From Streptomyces broussonetiae (GTDB taxonomy: Bacteria > Actinomycetota > Actinomycetes > Streptomycetales > Streptomycetaceae), in contig NZ_CP047020.1 of the NCBI RefSeq assembly GCF_009796285.1, positions 5,828,001-5,892,000 on the forward strand: a stretch of DNA of 64,000 nt. Reading direction: 5' to 3'. Shown here piece after piece: positions 23,692 to 32,546 of this stretch; position 1 is the first letter of the stretch; every line of letters starts with the position of its first letter. Under the pieces are notes generated by a model. That model was given only the letters and a program-made list of their open reading frames with translations. It had not been told where the DNA came from and made no database searches. Position numbers and translations under genes: made by a program.

Positions 23692-25287
23692 CTAGAGGGG
23701 GATGTTGCCGTGCTTCTTGGGAGGCAGGGATTCCCGCTTTGTGCGCAGCTGACGCAGGCCGCGGACGATGTGGGAGCGGGTGTCGGACGGCATGATCACC
23801 GCGTCGATGTAGCCGCGCTCGGCCGCCACGTAGGGGTTGAGGAGGGCGTCCTCGTACTCCTGGATGAGCCGGGCGCGCACGGCCTCGACATCCTCCCCGT
23901 TCGTCTCCGCCTCCGCGATGGTGCGCCGGTGCAGGATGTTGACCGCGCCCTGCGCGCCCATGACCGCGATCTGGGCGGTGGGCCAGGCCAGGTTGAGGTC
24001 GGCGCCCAGGTGCTTGGAGCCCATGACGTCGTAGGCGCCGCCGAAGGCCTTGCGGGTGATCACGGTGATCAGCGGGACCGTCGCCTCCGCGTAGGCGTAG
24101 ATCAGCTTCGCGCCGCGGCGGATGATGCCGGTGTGCTCCTGGTCGACGCCGGGCAGGAACCCGGGCACGTCCACGAAGGTCAGCACCGGGATGTTGAAGG
24201 CGTCGCAGGTGCGCACGAAGCGGGCGGCCTTCTCGCTCGCGTCGATGTCCAGGCAACCGGCGAACTGCATCGGCTGGTTGGCGACGACACCGACCGGGTG
24301 GCCCTCGACCCGGCCGAAGCCGGTGAGGATGTTCGGCGCGAAGAGCGACTGAGTCTCGAAGAACTCGCCGTCGTCCACGACGTGTTCGATGACCGTGTGC
24401 ATGTCGTACGGCTGGTTCGCGCTGTCCGGCACGACGGTGTCCAGCTCGTGGTCCTCGTCGTTGACGGCGAGGTCCGCCTCCTCCGGGAAGACCGGGGGCT
24501 CGGAGAGGTTGTTGGACGGCAGGTACGACAGCAGCTGCTTGACGTACTCGATGGCGTCCTTCTCGTCACCGGCCATGTGATGGGCCACGCCGGAGGCGGT
24601 GTTGTGGGTGCGGGCGCCGCCCAGCTCCTCGAAGCCGACGTCCTCGCCGGTGACGGTCTTGATGACGTCCGGGCCGGTGATGAACATGTGCGACGTCTGG
24701 TCCACCATCACCGTGAAGTCGGTGATCGCGGGGGAGTACACCGCGCCGCCCGCGCAGGGGCCGACGACCAGGCTGATCTGCGGGATCACACCGGAGGCAT
24801 GGGTGTTGCGGCGGAAGATCTCGCCGTAGGCGCCGAGCGAGGCGACGCCCTCCTGGATGCGGGCGCCGCCGGAGTCGTTGATGCCGATGACCGGGCAGCC
24901 GGTCTTGAGCGCGAAGTCCATGACCTTGACGATCTTCTGGCCGTAGACCTCGCCGAGGGCGCCGCCGAAGACGGTGAAGTCCTGTGAGAAGACGGCGACG
25001 GGACGACCGTCGACGGTGCCGTACCCGGTGACGACACCGTCGCCGTACGGGCGGTTCTTCTCCAGGCCGAAGCTGGTGGAACGGTGCTGGGCGAACTCGT
25101 CCAGTTCCACGAAGGAACCTTCGTCCAGTAGCAGCTCGATCCGCTCACGGGCCGTCAGCTTGCCCTTGGCGTGCTGCTTCTCGACAGCGCGTGCCGAGCC
25201 GGCGTGCGTCGCCTCGTGGATACGGCGCTGCAGATCCGCGAGCTTGCCCGCGGTCGTGTGAATGTCGATCTCTTCCGGCTCGGACAT
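23692..25287 (-). CDS. pccB: propionyl-CoA carboxylase beta subunit
   Basis: 531-residue carboxyltransferase. The N-domain has GGARIQEGV and the oxyanion GGAVYSPA region; the C-domain has FVDVPGFLPG and TRKAFGGAYDVMGSK. Asp420 in GGAYD aligns with the Asp422 of S. coelicolor PccB that selects propionyl-CoA over acetyl-CoA, after allowing for a two-residue shorter N-terminus. With AccA2 and AccE it makes methylmalonyl-CoA, a polyketide extender. First gene of pccB-accE, divergent from birA. Confidence 0.95.
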   Translation of the reverse strand: MSEPEEIDIHTTAGKLADLQRRIHEATHAGSARAVEKQHAKGKLTARERIELLLDEGSFVELDEFAQHRSTSFGLEKNRPYGDGVVTGYGTVDGRPVAVFSQDFTVFGGALGEVYGQKIVKVMDFALKTGCPVIGINDSGGARIQEGVASLGAYGEIFRRNTHASGVIPQISLVVGPCAGGAVYSPAITDFTVMVDQTSHMFITGPDVIKTVTGEDVGFEELGGARTHNTASGVAHHMAGDEKDAIEYVKQLLSYLPSNNLSEPPVFPEEADLAVNDEDHELDTVVPDSANQPYDMHTVIEHVVDDGEFFETQSLFAPNILTGFGRVEGHPVGVVANQPMQFAGCLDIDASEKAARFVRTCDAFNIPVLTFVDVPGFLPGVDQEHTGIIRRGAKLIYAYAEATVPLITVITRKAFGGAYDVMGSKHLGADLNLAWPTAQIAVMGAQGAVNILHRRTIAEAETNGEDVEAVRARLIQEYEDALLNPYVAAERGYIDAVIMPSDTRSHIVRGLRQLRTKRESLPPKKHGNIPL

Positions 25288-25397
25288 CGGGATGCGGCTC
25301 CCTGCCTGCTCAAAAGGGGGGACGGTTACTCATCCGTAGGGTAGTGCCGGGCCTACCGATCAGCACTGCGTCGTTTACCACACCTAGGGTGGCTTGC

Positions 25398-26264
25398 ATG
25401 ACGCCCCGAGATGCAGCAGACGACAACGGCAGCCGCTGGTCCGACCTCGACCGCCCGCCCCTGAACGCGACCGCGCTGCGCCGGGCGCTGGTGCGCGAGG
25501 GCGGGCTGTGGACCGATGTGGAGGTCACGCCGCGGACCGGCTCGACCAACAACGACCTGGTGGCCCGGGCCGTCGCCGGAAAGGCGGCGGAGGGCGCGGT
25601 GCTGGTGGCGGAGGAGCAGACGGCCGCCCGGGGCCGCCTGGACCGCCGGTGGACGGCACCGCCGCGCTCGGGCCTGTTCTTCTCCGTCTACCTGCGGCCG
25701 GCCGAGGTCCCGGTGGCCCGTTGGGGCTGGCTGCCGCTGCTCACGGGTGTCGCCGTGGCGACCGGGCTGTCCCGGACGGCGGGCGTGGACACGGCGCTGA
25801 AGTGGCCGAACGACCTGCTGGTGACCGTCGACGGCGAGGAGCGCAAGGCCGGTGGCATCCTCGCGGAGCGGGCCGGCGAGGACGGTGTCGTCGTCGGCGT
25901 CGGCATCAACGTCACCCTGCGGGCGGAGGAACTGCCGGTCCCGCAGGCGGGGTCGCTGGCGCTGGCCGGGGCGGCGAGCACGGACCGCGATCCGCTGCTG
26001 CGGGCGGTGCTGCGGGCGCTGGAGGAGTGGTACGGGCGGTGGCGGGCGGCGGGCGGCGACCCCGCCGCCTGCGGACTGCAGGAGGCGTACGCGGCGGGGT
26101 GCGCGACGCTGGGGCGCAGCGTGCGGGCCCTGCTGCCCGGGGACCGCGCGCTCGTCGGCGAGGCGGTAGCGGTCGACGGGGACGGACGCCTGGTCATCGC
26201 CACGCGGGAGGGCGTGCAGGAGCCGGTGGGGGCGGGGGACATCGTGCATGTGCGGCCTGCGTAG
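25398..26264 (+). CDS. birA: biotin protein ligase
   Basis: 288 residues. Monofunctional (class I) ligase without the N-terminal DNA-binding domain. Motifs: GSTNNDL, the biotinyl-AMP loop AARGRLDRRW, KWPNDLL, GGILAE and GVGINV; a small SH3-like C-terminal domain follows. It attaches biotin to the AccA2 BCCP domain, and its location next to pccB fits. A -10-like TAGGGT (25385-25390) sits 7 nt before the ATG with no Shine-Dalgarno, implying a leaderless mRNA. Confidence 0.93.
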   Translation: MTPRDAADDNGSRWSDLDRPPLNATALRRALVREGGLWTDVEVTPRTGSTNNDLVARAVAGKAAEGAVLVAEEQTAARGRLDRRWTAPPRSGLFFSVYLRPAEVPVARWGWLPLLTGVAVATGLSRTAGVDTALKWPNDLLVTVDGEERKAGGILAERAGEDGVVVGVGINVTLRAEELPVPQAGSLALAGAASTDRDPLLRAVLRALEEWYGRWRAAGGDPAACGLQEAYAAGCATLGRSVRALLPGDRALVGEAVAVDGDGRLVIATREGVQEPVGAGDIVHVRPA

Positions 26265-26297
26265 GGGCGGTGGCGCCGAGCGCCCGGCTTTGCCCGG

Positions 26298-26840
26298 TGG
26301 CCGCCGGGGAGTCCGTTCGGTAGCCACCGGGACGGGGCTCGGCCGTCACCGGTGCAAAGGGCTTGGCGGCCGTCGGGGAGTCTGCTCGGTGGCCACCGGG
26401 ACAGGGGACTCGGCCGCCATCGGCGTAAAGGGCTCGGGCGACAAGGGCACGTCGGCGGCCACCAGGACGAAGGACCCGGTCGCCGCCGGGACAAAGGGCT
26501 TGGCGGCCACCGGCGCAAAGGGTTCGGCCGCCAGCGCTGCACAAGGACCTGGCGGCCACCGGCACACAGGACCCGGTGGCCGGCGGCACGAAGGACCTGG
26601 TCGCCATCGGGACAAAGGGCCCGGCAGCCAGCGGTCTAAGGGACTCGGCCGTCACCGGGGCACAGGACCCCGCGGTCACCGGCACGAAGGACTCGGCCGC
26701 CACCGGCACGAAGGACTCGGCCGTCACCGGCACGAAGGACTCGGCCGTCACCGGGACACAGGACTCGGCCGTCACCGGGGCACAGGACCCGGGCGCCGGC
26801 GGCACGATGGACCCGGGCGTTACCGGCGCAAAGGACGCGT
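26298..26840. repeat. 24-bp degenerate minisatellite, about 22 copies
   Basis: A 24-bp unit, typically beginning CCGTCACCGG and ending AAGGACTCGG, repeats almost without interruption between birA and cya. Copies at 26640-26770 are nearly identical and outer ones are diverged; one longer unit lies near 26440-26480. The period is a multiple of three, so several frames on both strands are open and would give 8-residue repeats (for example KDSAVTGT on + and SFVPVTAE on -). No start with a good ribosome site supports translation. Confidence 0.9.
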
Positions 26841-26955
26841 GGTCGGCATCGTGCACATACCCCTGGCCAAACCCAACGGAGTGAGCTGGCGCACACCTGC
26901 CGTAGAGTTGAGGCCGGTCGATCCCTGACCGCGGCAGATCGGAAGGGCAGCAGGC

Positions 26956-28062
26956 GTGACCGTCGACGACACGGGCTCCGGCGAGGGCGCGGACGCCGCC
27001 GACACCGGCGAGGACCCGCTGGCCCTGCGCCTGGAGCAGCTCATCCTGGGCGCCGAGCGCCGCTACACGCCGTTCCAGGCGGCCCGCAGCGCCGGTGTCT
27101 CCATGGAGCTGGCGTCACGCTTCTGGCGGGCCATGGGCTTCGCCGACATCGGGCAGGCCAAGGCGCTCACCGAGGCCGACGTACTGGCCCTGCGCCGCCT
27201 CGCCGGTCTGGTCGAGGCGGGACTGCTCAGCGAGGCCATGGCGGTGCAGGTGGCCCGGTCGACGGGGCAGACCACCGCCCGGTTGGCCGAGTGGCAGATG
27301 GATTCCTTCCTGGAGGGCCTGACCGAGCCCCCCGAGCCGGGGATGACCCGCACCGAGGTGACGTACCCGATCGTCGAGCTGCTCCTGCCCGAGCTGGAGG
27401 AGTTCCTGGTCTACGTCTGGCGCCGTCAGCTCGCCGCCTCGGCCGGCCGGGTCGTGCAGTCGGCGGACGACGAGGAGATGGTGGACCGGCGCCTGGCGGT
27501 CGGCTTCGCCGATCTCGTCGGGTTCACCAGACTGACCCGCCGGATGGAGGAGGAGGAACTCGGCGAGCTGGTCGAGGCCTTCGAGACCACTGCCGCCGAC
27601 CTGGTCGCGGCTCGTGGTGGGCGGCTCATCAAGACCCTCGGTGACGAGGTGCTGTACGCCGCCGACGACGCGGGTACGGCGGCCGACATCGCGATGCGGC
27701 TGGTCGAGACGATGGCGAACGACGAGACGATGCCCGAGCTGCGCGTCGGCATGGCGTTCGGCACGGTCACCACCCGTATGGGCGATGTGTTCGGTACGAC
27801 GGTGAACCTGGCCTCCCGGCTGACCTCGATAGCACCGCGTGACTCCGTGCTCGTGGACAGCGCCTTCGCCGAGGAGCTGATCCGCACAGGCGAGGCCCCC
27901 GCCTCGGAGGCGGAGGCGGCCGAGGCCGCGGCGGCCGCAGAGAAGGAGGGCGAGGAGCCGCCGGTGTACCGCTTCGCGCTCCAGCCGATGTGGCAGCGCC
28001 CGGTCCGTGGGCTCGGCGTGGTCGAGCCGTGGCTGCTCAACCGCCGCGAGAGCCGCCCCTGA
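26956..28062 (+). CDS. cya: class III adenylate cyclase
   Basis: 368 residues, GTG start. The N-terminal 170 residues form a helical regulatory region with a MerR-like helix-turn-helix feel (RYTPFQAARSAGVSMELASRFWRAMGF). The catalytic domain has FADLVGFTRL (metal Asp), IKTLGDEVLY (metal Asp and adenine-reading Lys) and GTTVNLASRL. A Glu/Ala-rich insertion lies near residue 320. It makes cAMP, which in Streptomyces influences germination and antibiotic onset. Soluble. The gene is single, with the minisatellite directly upstream. Confidence 0.93.
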   Translation: MTVDDTGSGEGADAADTGEDPLALRLEQLILGAERRYTPFQAARSAGVSMELASRFWRAMGFADIGQAKALTEADVLALRRLAGLVEAGLLSEAMAVQVARSTGQTTARLAEWQMDSFLEGLTEPPEPGMTRTEVTYPIVELLLPELEEFLVYVWRRQLAASAGRVVQSADDEEMVDRRLAVGFADLVGFTRLTRRMEEEELGELVEAFETTAADLVAARGGRLIKTLGDEVLYAADDAGTAADIAMRLVETMANDETMPELRVGMAFGTVTTRMGDVFGTTVNLASRLTSIAPRDSVLVDSAFAEELIRTGEAPASEAEAAEAAAAAEKEGEEPPVYRFALQPMWQRPVRGLGVVEPWLLNRRESRP

Positions 28063-28064
28063 CG

Positions 28065-28661
28065 CTACCCGCCTCCCGGCAGGTCCACGCACAGGCCGAT
28101 CACCGGCACGCACAGCCTGCCCGGATCGGGATCCGGCGTCGATGCGCTGGGAGCGGGCGCCGGGGTGGTGGGCACCGGGCGCGACGTCGTCGGGTCCGGA
28201 TGCGCGCCGGTCGGCGGCGACGAGGGCGCCGGGGTGATGACCGGTGCGGTGCCCGGGGCCGCGGTCCGGCCGGACGGAGCCGCCGCGGGTGCGACCGGGG
28301 CCGTACGGGCCTGCGCCGGGCCGGTGGCCGTCGCGGCGGGGCCTGTGCCGCCCATGACGGAGGTCGCCGAGGGCAGGGCGGCCGGGGAGGCGCCGACCGT
28401 GGCGGCCGTGTTCGCCGCGTGGTCCGTGGTGCCCCCGCCGACGCCGAGGCGGGGCTCGGCCTGCGCCGTGCCGGGGGCGCCGACCCCCGGGCCCGGGGCG
28501 GCGACCCGGACCAGGCTGAGCGCTCCCGCGGCCAGGGCGAGGCCGCCCGCGGCAAGCAGCACCTTGCGGGGGCGCGGTTTGCGGTGCCGCCCGCGCCCCA
28601 CACCGCCGGGCCCGACGCTCTCGTCCGGCTCCGCCGGGACCTGTGCGCGTATCGGTGTCAT
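28065..28661 (-). CDS. Pro/Thr/Ala-rich exported protein
   Basis: 198 residues. Basic N-terminus (RGRHRKPRPRK), then a hydrophobic segment (VLLAAGGLALAAGALSLV, about 34-51) acting as signal anchor or signal peptide, then about 125 residues of Pro/Thr/Ser/Ala low complexity like a wall-spanning stalk. The short tail LCVPVIGLCVDLPGG contains the only two cysteines and could form a small disulfide loop. Its stop is 2 bp from the cya stop, tail to tail. Function unknown. Confidence 0.7.
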   Translation of the reverse strand: MTPIRAQVPAEPDESVGPGGVGRGRHRKPRPRKVLLAAGGLALAAGALSLVRVAAPGPGVGAPGTAQAEPRLGVGGGTTDHAANTAATVGASPAALPSATSVMGGTGPAATATGPAQARTAPVAPAAAPSGRTAAPGTAPVITPAPSSPPTGAHPDPTTSRPVPTTPAPAPSASTPDPDPGRLCVPVIGLCVDLPGGG

Positions 28662-28823
28662 GGCTTCCCTCCCCGCCGTGCGCCCCGGGTGCGCCGCGGC
28701 GGACGCACGCTATGCGGTCCTGTGGGCGATGTGGGGTGAGACGGCCGGGATGTCACTCGAACGGGCGTAGCCCCCCGGGGTTTCCCGGAATCGGTGCGGC
28801 TGCGATGATCGGGCCGTCAGTGA

Positions 28824-28842
28824 GTTAACCCGCGTTAACGCG
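28824..28842. promoter_or_regulatory. GTTAAC-containing palindrome before the enoyl-CoA hydratase gene
   Basis: CGCGTTAACGCG (28831-28842) is a perfect palindrome, and a second GTTAAC lies 5 bp upstream at 28824-28829. It is AT-centred in GC-rich DNA and 17 bp before the start codon. This looks like a repressor operator, possibly of a TetR-type acyl-CoA regulator; the regulator is unknown. Confidence 0.5.
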
Positions 28843-28858
28843 TGAGCCGGAGGGTGTC

Positions 28859-29653
28859 ATGAGCGAGGAGCGGTTCGGGGAGTTCGTGCTGGTGCGGCGG
28901 CACGGACACGTCGCGGAACTGGTGCTGGACCGGCCCAAGGCCATGAACGCCGTCTCCACGGAGATGGCCCGCTCCCTCGCCGCCGCGTGCACGGCACTGG
29001 CCGCCGACCGGGACGCGCGCGTGGTGGTCCTGACCTCCTCCCACGAGCGGGCCTTTTGCGTCGGGGCCGATCTGAAGGAGCGAAACTCCTTCAGTGACGC
29101 CGATCTGCGGCGGCAGCGGCCGGTGACGCGCGGGGCGTACACCGGGGTGCTGGAGCTGCCGATGCCGACCGTCGCCGCGGTGCACGGCTTTGCGCTGGGC
29201 GGTGGATTCGAGCTGGCCCTGTCCTGCGACCTGATCGTGGCCGACCGTACGGCGGTGGTGGGACTGCCGGAGGTGTCCGTGGGCGTGATCCCGGGCGGTG
29301 GCGGTACGCAGTTGCTGCCCCGGCGGGTGGGCGCGGCGCGCGCGGCCGAGCTGGTCTTCTCGGCGCGGCGGGTGGAGGCGGCGGAGGCGGCCGAACTCGG
29401 GCTGGTGGACCGGCTCGTGGACGAGGGCGAGGACCGCGAGGAGGCTCTGGCGCTGGCCACGCGGATCGCGGCGAACTCGCCGGTCGGACTGCGCGCCGCC
29501 AAACGGGCGCTGCGGCTCGGTCACGGGCTCGATCTGCGGGCCGGCCTCGAGGTCGAGGACGCGGCGTGGCGCACGGTGGCCTTCTCGGGCGACCGGGCGG
29601 AGGGCGTGGCGGCCTTCAACGAGAAGCGCAGGCCGCAGTGGCCGGGCGAGTAG
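28859..29653 (+). CDS. enoyl-CoA hydratase/isomerase family protein
   Basis: 264-residue crotonase. The oxyanion-hole segments are ERAFCVGADLKE and HGFALGGGFELALSCD. Both catalytic glutamates expected for a hydratase are present, in GGGFELAL and LPEVSVGVIPGGGG. Probably hydrates enoyl-CoA in fatty or branched-chain acid breakdown. GGAGGGTG precedes the ATG, and the palindrome at 28824 overlaps the promoter. Monocistronic by spacing. Confidence 0.9.
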   Translation: MSEERFGEFVLVRRHGHVAELVLDRPKAMNAVSTEMARSLAAACTALAADRDARVVVLTSSHERAFCVGADLKERNSFSDADLRRQRPVTRGAYTGVLELPMPTVAAVHGFALGGGFELALSCDLIVADRTAVVGLPEVSVGVIPGGGGTQLLPRRVGAARAAELVFSARRVEAAEAAELGLVDRLVDEGEDREEALALATRIAANSPVGLRAAKRALRLGHGLDLRAGLEVEDAAWRTVAFSGDRAEGVAAFNEKRRPQWPGE

Positions 29654-29720
29654 CCCGGTTCAGCCACCTGTTCGCCGTACCGATGTCTCGATTGCCCAAA
29701 ATTCTCCCTAGCCTGGAGTA

Positions 29721-30866
29721 ATGGCTGAGGACAAGCGGCTCGCCGCCGTGGTGGCGCTGGCCCAGGGGATGGCGGCGGCACGCACTCCGCGGGAGTCCTG
29801 GCAGGCCGCCGCGCTCGGTGCCTGCCGGGCGCTGGACGGCAGCTTCGCCGCACTGTCGGTGTGGGAGCGGGAGCTGGGGCGGCTGCGGGTCCTGGTGAAC
29901 GTGGGGGACCGGCGCCCGGACGAGGAGGAGTTCCCCGAGGCCGAGACGTATCCGGTGTACCAGTTCCCGGAGATCACCGAGTTCCTGCACGAACGGTGGG
30001 CCGGCGGGGGCGGGCCCAACGCCTGGGTGGAGACCGCCGAGGGCGCCGCCACCGGTACCCCCGGCTACTTCCACCACCGCGTCGCCGCCCTGCGCCGCCG
30101 GGGCCGCGGCTGCTGTGTCGTCGTCCCGGTCGTGCTGCACGGCAGGGCCTGGGGCGAGGTGTACGTCGCGCGGGCCACCGGCGCCCCCGTGTTCGGCCGG
30201 GCCGACGCCGACTTCGCCACCGTCCTGGCGGCCGTCGTCGCCGCCGGGCTCGCGCAGACCGAACGGTTGGAGGAGGCCCGCCGGCTCGCGTACACCGACG
30301 CGCTCACCGGGCTCGCCAACCGCCGTGCCGTGGACGTCGGCCTGGAGGAGGCCGTCGAGCGGCACCGCACCGAGAGCGTGGTCGTCAGCCTCGTCGTCTG
30401 CGATCTCAACGGGCTCAAGCGGGTCAACGACACCCTCGGGCACGCCGTCGGCGACCGCCTGCTGGAACGCTTCGGCTCGGTGCTGTCGCTGTGCGGGGCG
30501 ATGGTGCCGGGCGCCCTGGCCGCACGGCTCGGCGGGGACGAGTTCTGCCTGCTGGCGGTGGGCCCGTCCGCCGACGACGTCGTCGAGGCCGCCGACGAGC
30601 TGTGCCGCAGGGCAGGGGGGTTGGAGCTGGGGGAGGGCGTGGCGTGCGGGGTCGCCTCGACCGAGGATCCGATCGGTCCGGTGCTCGACGCCCGGCGGCT
30701 GTTCCGGCTCGCCGACGCCGCCCAGTACCGGGCCAAGGCCCTGCGCGCGCAGCGGCCGGTGGTGGCGGGCCGGGAGGGGCCTCAGGACCCGGTCGTACAA
30801 CTGGCGGACGAGCCGCCGCACCCGGCTCCTGCCGAGCGGCGCCGGTTCCGCGGGCGCAGGCCGTGA
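29721..30866 (+). CDS. GAF-GGDEF diguanylate cyclase-type protein
   Basis: 381 residues. An N-terminal GAF-like domain (about 25-180) and a linker helix precede the GGDEF domain. The GGDEF domain begins at AYTDALTGLANRRAVD and carries an intact active-site motif ARLGGDEFCLLA. The RxxD inhibitory site expected just before GGDEF is missing, so product inhibition through that site is unlikely. No EAL domain and no membrane segments: a cytoplasmic c-di-GMP synthase by sequence. TAGCCT lies 6 nt before the ATG, with GGAG in between. Confidence 0.88.
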   Translation: MAEDKRLAAVVALAQGMAAARTPRESWQAAALGACRALDGSFAALSVWERELGRLRVLVNVGDRRPDEEEFPEAETYPVYQFPEITEFLHERWAGGGGPNAWVETAEGAATGTPGYFHHRVAALRRRGRGCCVVVPVVLHGRAWGEVYVARATGAPVFGRADADFATVLAAVVAAGLAQTERLEEARRLAYTDALTGLANRRAVDVGLEEAVERHRTESVVVSLVVCDLNGLKRVNDTLGHAVGDRLLERFGSVLSLCGAMVPGALAARLGGDEFCLLAVGPSADDVVEAADELCRRAGGLELGEGVACGVASTEDPIGPVLDARRLFRLADAAQYRAKALRAQRPVVAGREGPQDPVVQLADEPPHPAPAERRRFRGRRP

Positions 30867-30912
30867 GGCGAAGCCCACACCGGCCGGTAAGGGTCACTCC
30901 CGTTTCCCACTA

Positions 30913-30941
30913 GTGACATCCCTGCATTCAATGCGTACGCT
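30913..30941 (+). promoter_or_regulatory. hutH promoter giving a leaderless mRNA
   Basis: GTGACA (30913-30918), a 17-bp spacer and TACGCT (30936-30941) form a good vegetative promoter. The hexamer is 7 nt from the ATG at 30949 and no Shine-Dalgarno exists, so transcription should begin at or next to the start codon. Confidence 0.6.
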
Positions 30942-30948
30942 CCTGAAT

Positions 30949-32493
30949 ATGGATATGCATACTGTGGTGGTGGGGACGTCCGGTGTCACGGCGTCCGACG
31001 TTCTCGCCGTGGCGCGCGGCGGTGCCCGTATCGAGCTGTCGGCACAGGCGGTGGCGGCCCTGGCCGCGGCCCGGGAGATCGTGGAAGCGCTGGCCGCGAA
31101 GCCGGACCCGGTCTACGGCGTCTCCACCGGCTTCGGAGCCCTGGCGACCCGGCACATCAGCCCCGAACTGCGCGCCCAGCTACAGCGCAACATCGTCCGC
31201 TCGCACGCCGCCGGCCTCGGGCCGAGGGTCGAGCGGGAAGTCGTCCGGGCCCTGATGTTCCTGCGGCTCAAGACCGTCTGCTCCGGGCACACCGGCGTTC
31301 GCCCCGAGGTCGCGCAGACCATGGCCGACGTGCTGAACGCCGGGATCACCCCGGTCGTGCACGAGTACGGCTCCCTCGGCTGCTCCGGCGACCTCGCGCC
31401 CCTGTCCCACTGCGCCCTCACCCTCATGGGAGAGGGCGACGCCGAGGGCCCCGACGGGGTCGTACGGCCGGCCGGCGAGCTGCTCGCCGAGCACGGGATC
31501 GAGCCCGTCGAGCTGCGCGAGAAGGAGGGCCTGGCCCTGCTCAACGGCACCGACGGCATGCTCGGCATGCTGATCATGGCCCTCGCCGACCTCGACACCC
31601 TCTACAAGTCCGCCGACATCACCGCCGCTCTCAGCCTGGAGGCGCTGCTCGGCACGGACAAGGTGCTCGCCCCCGAACTGCACGCCATCCGGCCGCACCC
31701 GGGCCAGGGCGCCTCCGCCGCCAACATGCTCGCCGTCCTCAAGGGCTCCCAGCTCACCGGGCACCACCAGGACGACGCCCCGCGCGTCCAGGACGCCTAC
31801 TCCGTGCGCTGCGCCGCGCAGGTCGCGGGCGCCGGCCGCGACACCGTCACGCACGCCCGCCTGGTCGCCGAGCGCGAGCTGGCCTCCGCCGTCGACAACC
31901 CGGTCGTGCTGCCCGACGGCCGCGTGGAGTCCAACGGCAACTTCCACGGCGCGCCCGTCGCCTACGTCCTGGACTTCCTCGCCATCGCCGCCGCCGACCT
32001 CGGTTCCATAGCCGAGCGCCGCACCGACCGGCTGCTGGACAAGAACCGCAGCCACGGCCTGCCGCCGTTCCTCGCCGACGACGCGGGGGTCGACTCCGGC
32101 CTGATGATCGCCCAGTACACGCAGGCCGCCCTGGTCAGCGAGATGAAGCGGCTCGCCGTACCGGCCTCCGCGGACTCCATCCCGTCCTCCGCCATGCAGG
32201 AGGACCACGTCTCCATGGGCTGGTCGGCCGCGCGCAAGCTGCGCACCGCCGTCGACAACCTGACCCGGATCGTCGCGATCGAGCTGTACGCGGCCACCCG
32301 CGCCGTGGAACTGCGTGAGGGCCTGACCCCCGCACCCGCCTCCCGGGCCGTCATCGAGGCCGCGCGCGCCGCCGGTGTGCAGGGTCCGGGCCCGGACCGG
32401 TTCCTCGCGCCCGACCTGGCCGCCGCCGACGCCTTCGTGCGCGGCGGACACCTGGTCGCCGTGACGGAGTCGGTCACCGGCCCGCTGCAGTAA
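30949..32493 (+). CDS. hutH: histidine ammonia-lyase
   Basis: Converts L-histidine to trans-urocanate and ammonia, the first step of histidine use. 514 residues, the length I recall for the S. coelicolor enzyme. The MIO prosthetic group forms from Cys145-Ser146-Gly147 in GSLGCSGDLAPLSH, the CSG variant found in Streptomyces rather than the usual ASG. Tyr56 in YGVSTGFG is the catalytic base. Other motifs: NGTDGM, ESNGNFHG, QEDHVSMG. No other hut gene is adjacent, as expected for Streptomyces. Terminator at 32509. Confidence 0.96.
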   Translation: MDMHTVVVGTSGVTASDVLAVARGGARIELSAQAVAALAAAREIVEALAAKPDPVYGVSTGFGALATRHISPELRAQLQRNIVRSHAAGLGPRVEREVVRALMFLRLKTVCSGHTGVRPEVAQTMADVLNAGITPVVHEYGSLGCSGDLAPLSHCALTLMGEGDAEGPDGVVRPAGELLAEHGIEPVELREKEGLALLNGTDGMLGMLIMALADLDTLYKSADITAALSLEALLGTDKVLAPELHAIRPHPGQGASAANMLAVLKGSQLTGHHQDDAPRVQDAYSVRCAAQVAGAGRDTVTHARLVAERELASAVDNPVVLPDGRVESNGNFHGAPVAYVLDFLAIAAADLGSIAERRTDRLLDKNRSHGLPPFLADDAGVDSGLMIAQYTQAALVSEMKRLAVPASADSIPSSAMQEDHVSMGWSAARKLRTAVDNLTRIVAIELYAATRAVELREGLTPAPASRAVIEAARAAGVQGPGPDRFLAPDLAAADAFVRGGHLVAVTESVTGPLQ

Positions 32494-32508
32494 CCGTCGT
32501 ACCAGGAG

Positions 32509-32539
32509 ACAGGGGCCCCTGCCGTGTGCGGGGCCCTGT
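32509..32539 (+). terminator. terminator after hutH
   Basis: ACAGGG (32509-32514) pairs with CCCTGT (32534-32539), and inner GCCCC/GGGGC pairs form with two single-base bulges. It lies 15 bp after the hutH stop. Confidence 0.7.
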
Positions 32540-32546
32540 TCCCGCA

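Noticed and set aside
26194..26856. A 220-residue repeat protein on the minus strand across the minisatellite
   Set aside because: Open only because the repeat period is a multiple of three; no ribosome site, no sequence outside the repeat supports it.
26576..26884. A 102-residue KDSAVTGT-repeat protein on the + strand
   Set aside because: Same reason as the minus-strand frame; no start signal and it ends just past the repeat.
30115..30948. N-terminal extension of histidine ammonia-lyase through the GGDEF gene
   Set aside because: The extension is the shadow of the GGDEF gene in another frame; the lyase has its own promoter and starts at 30949.
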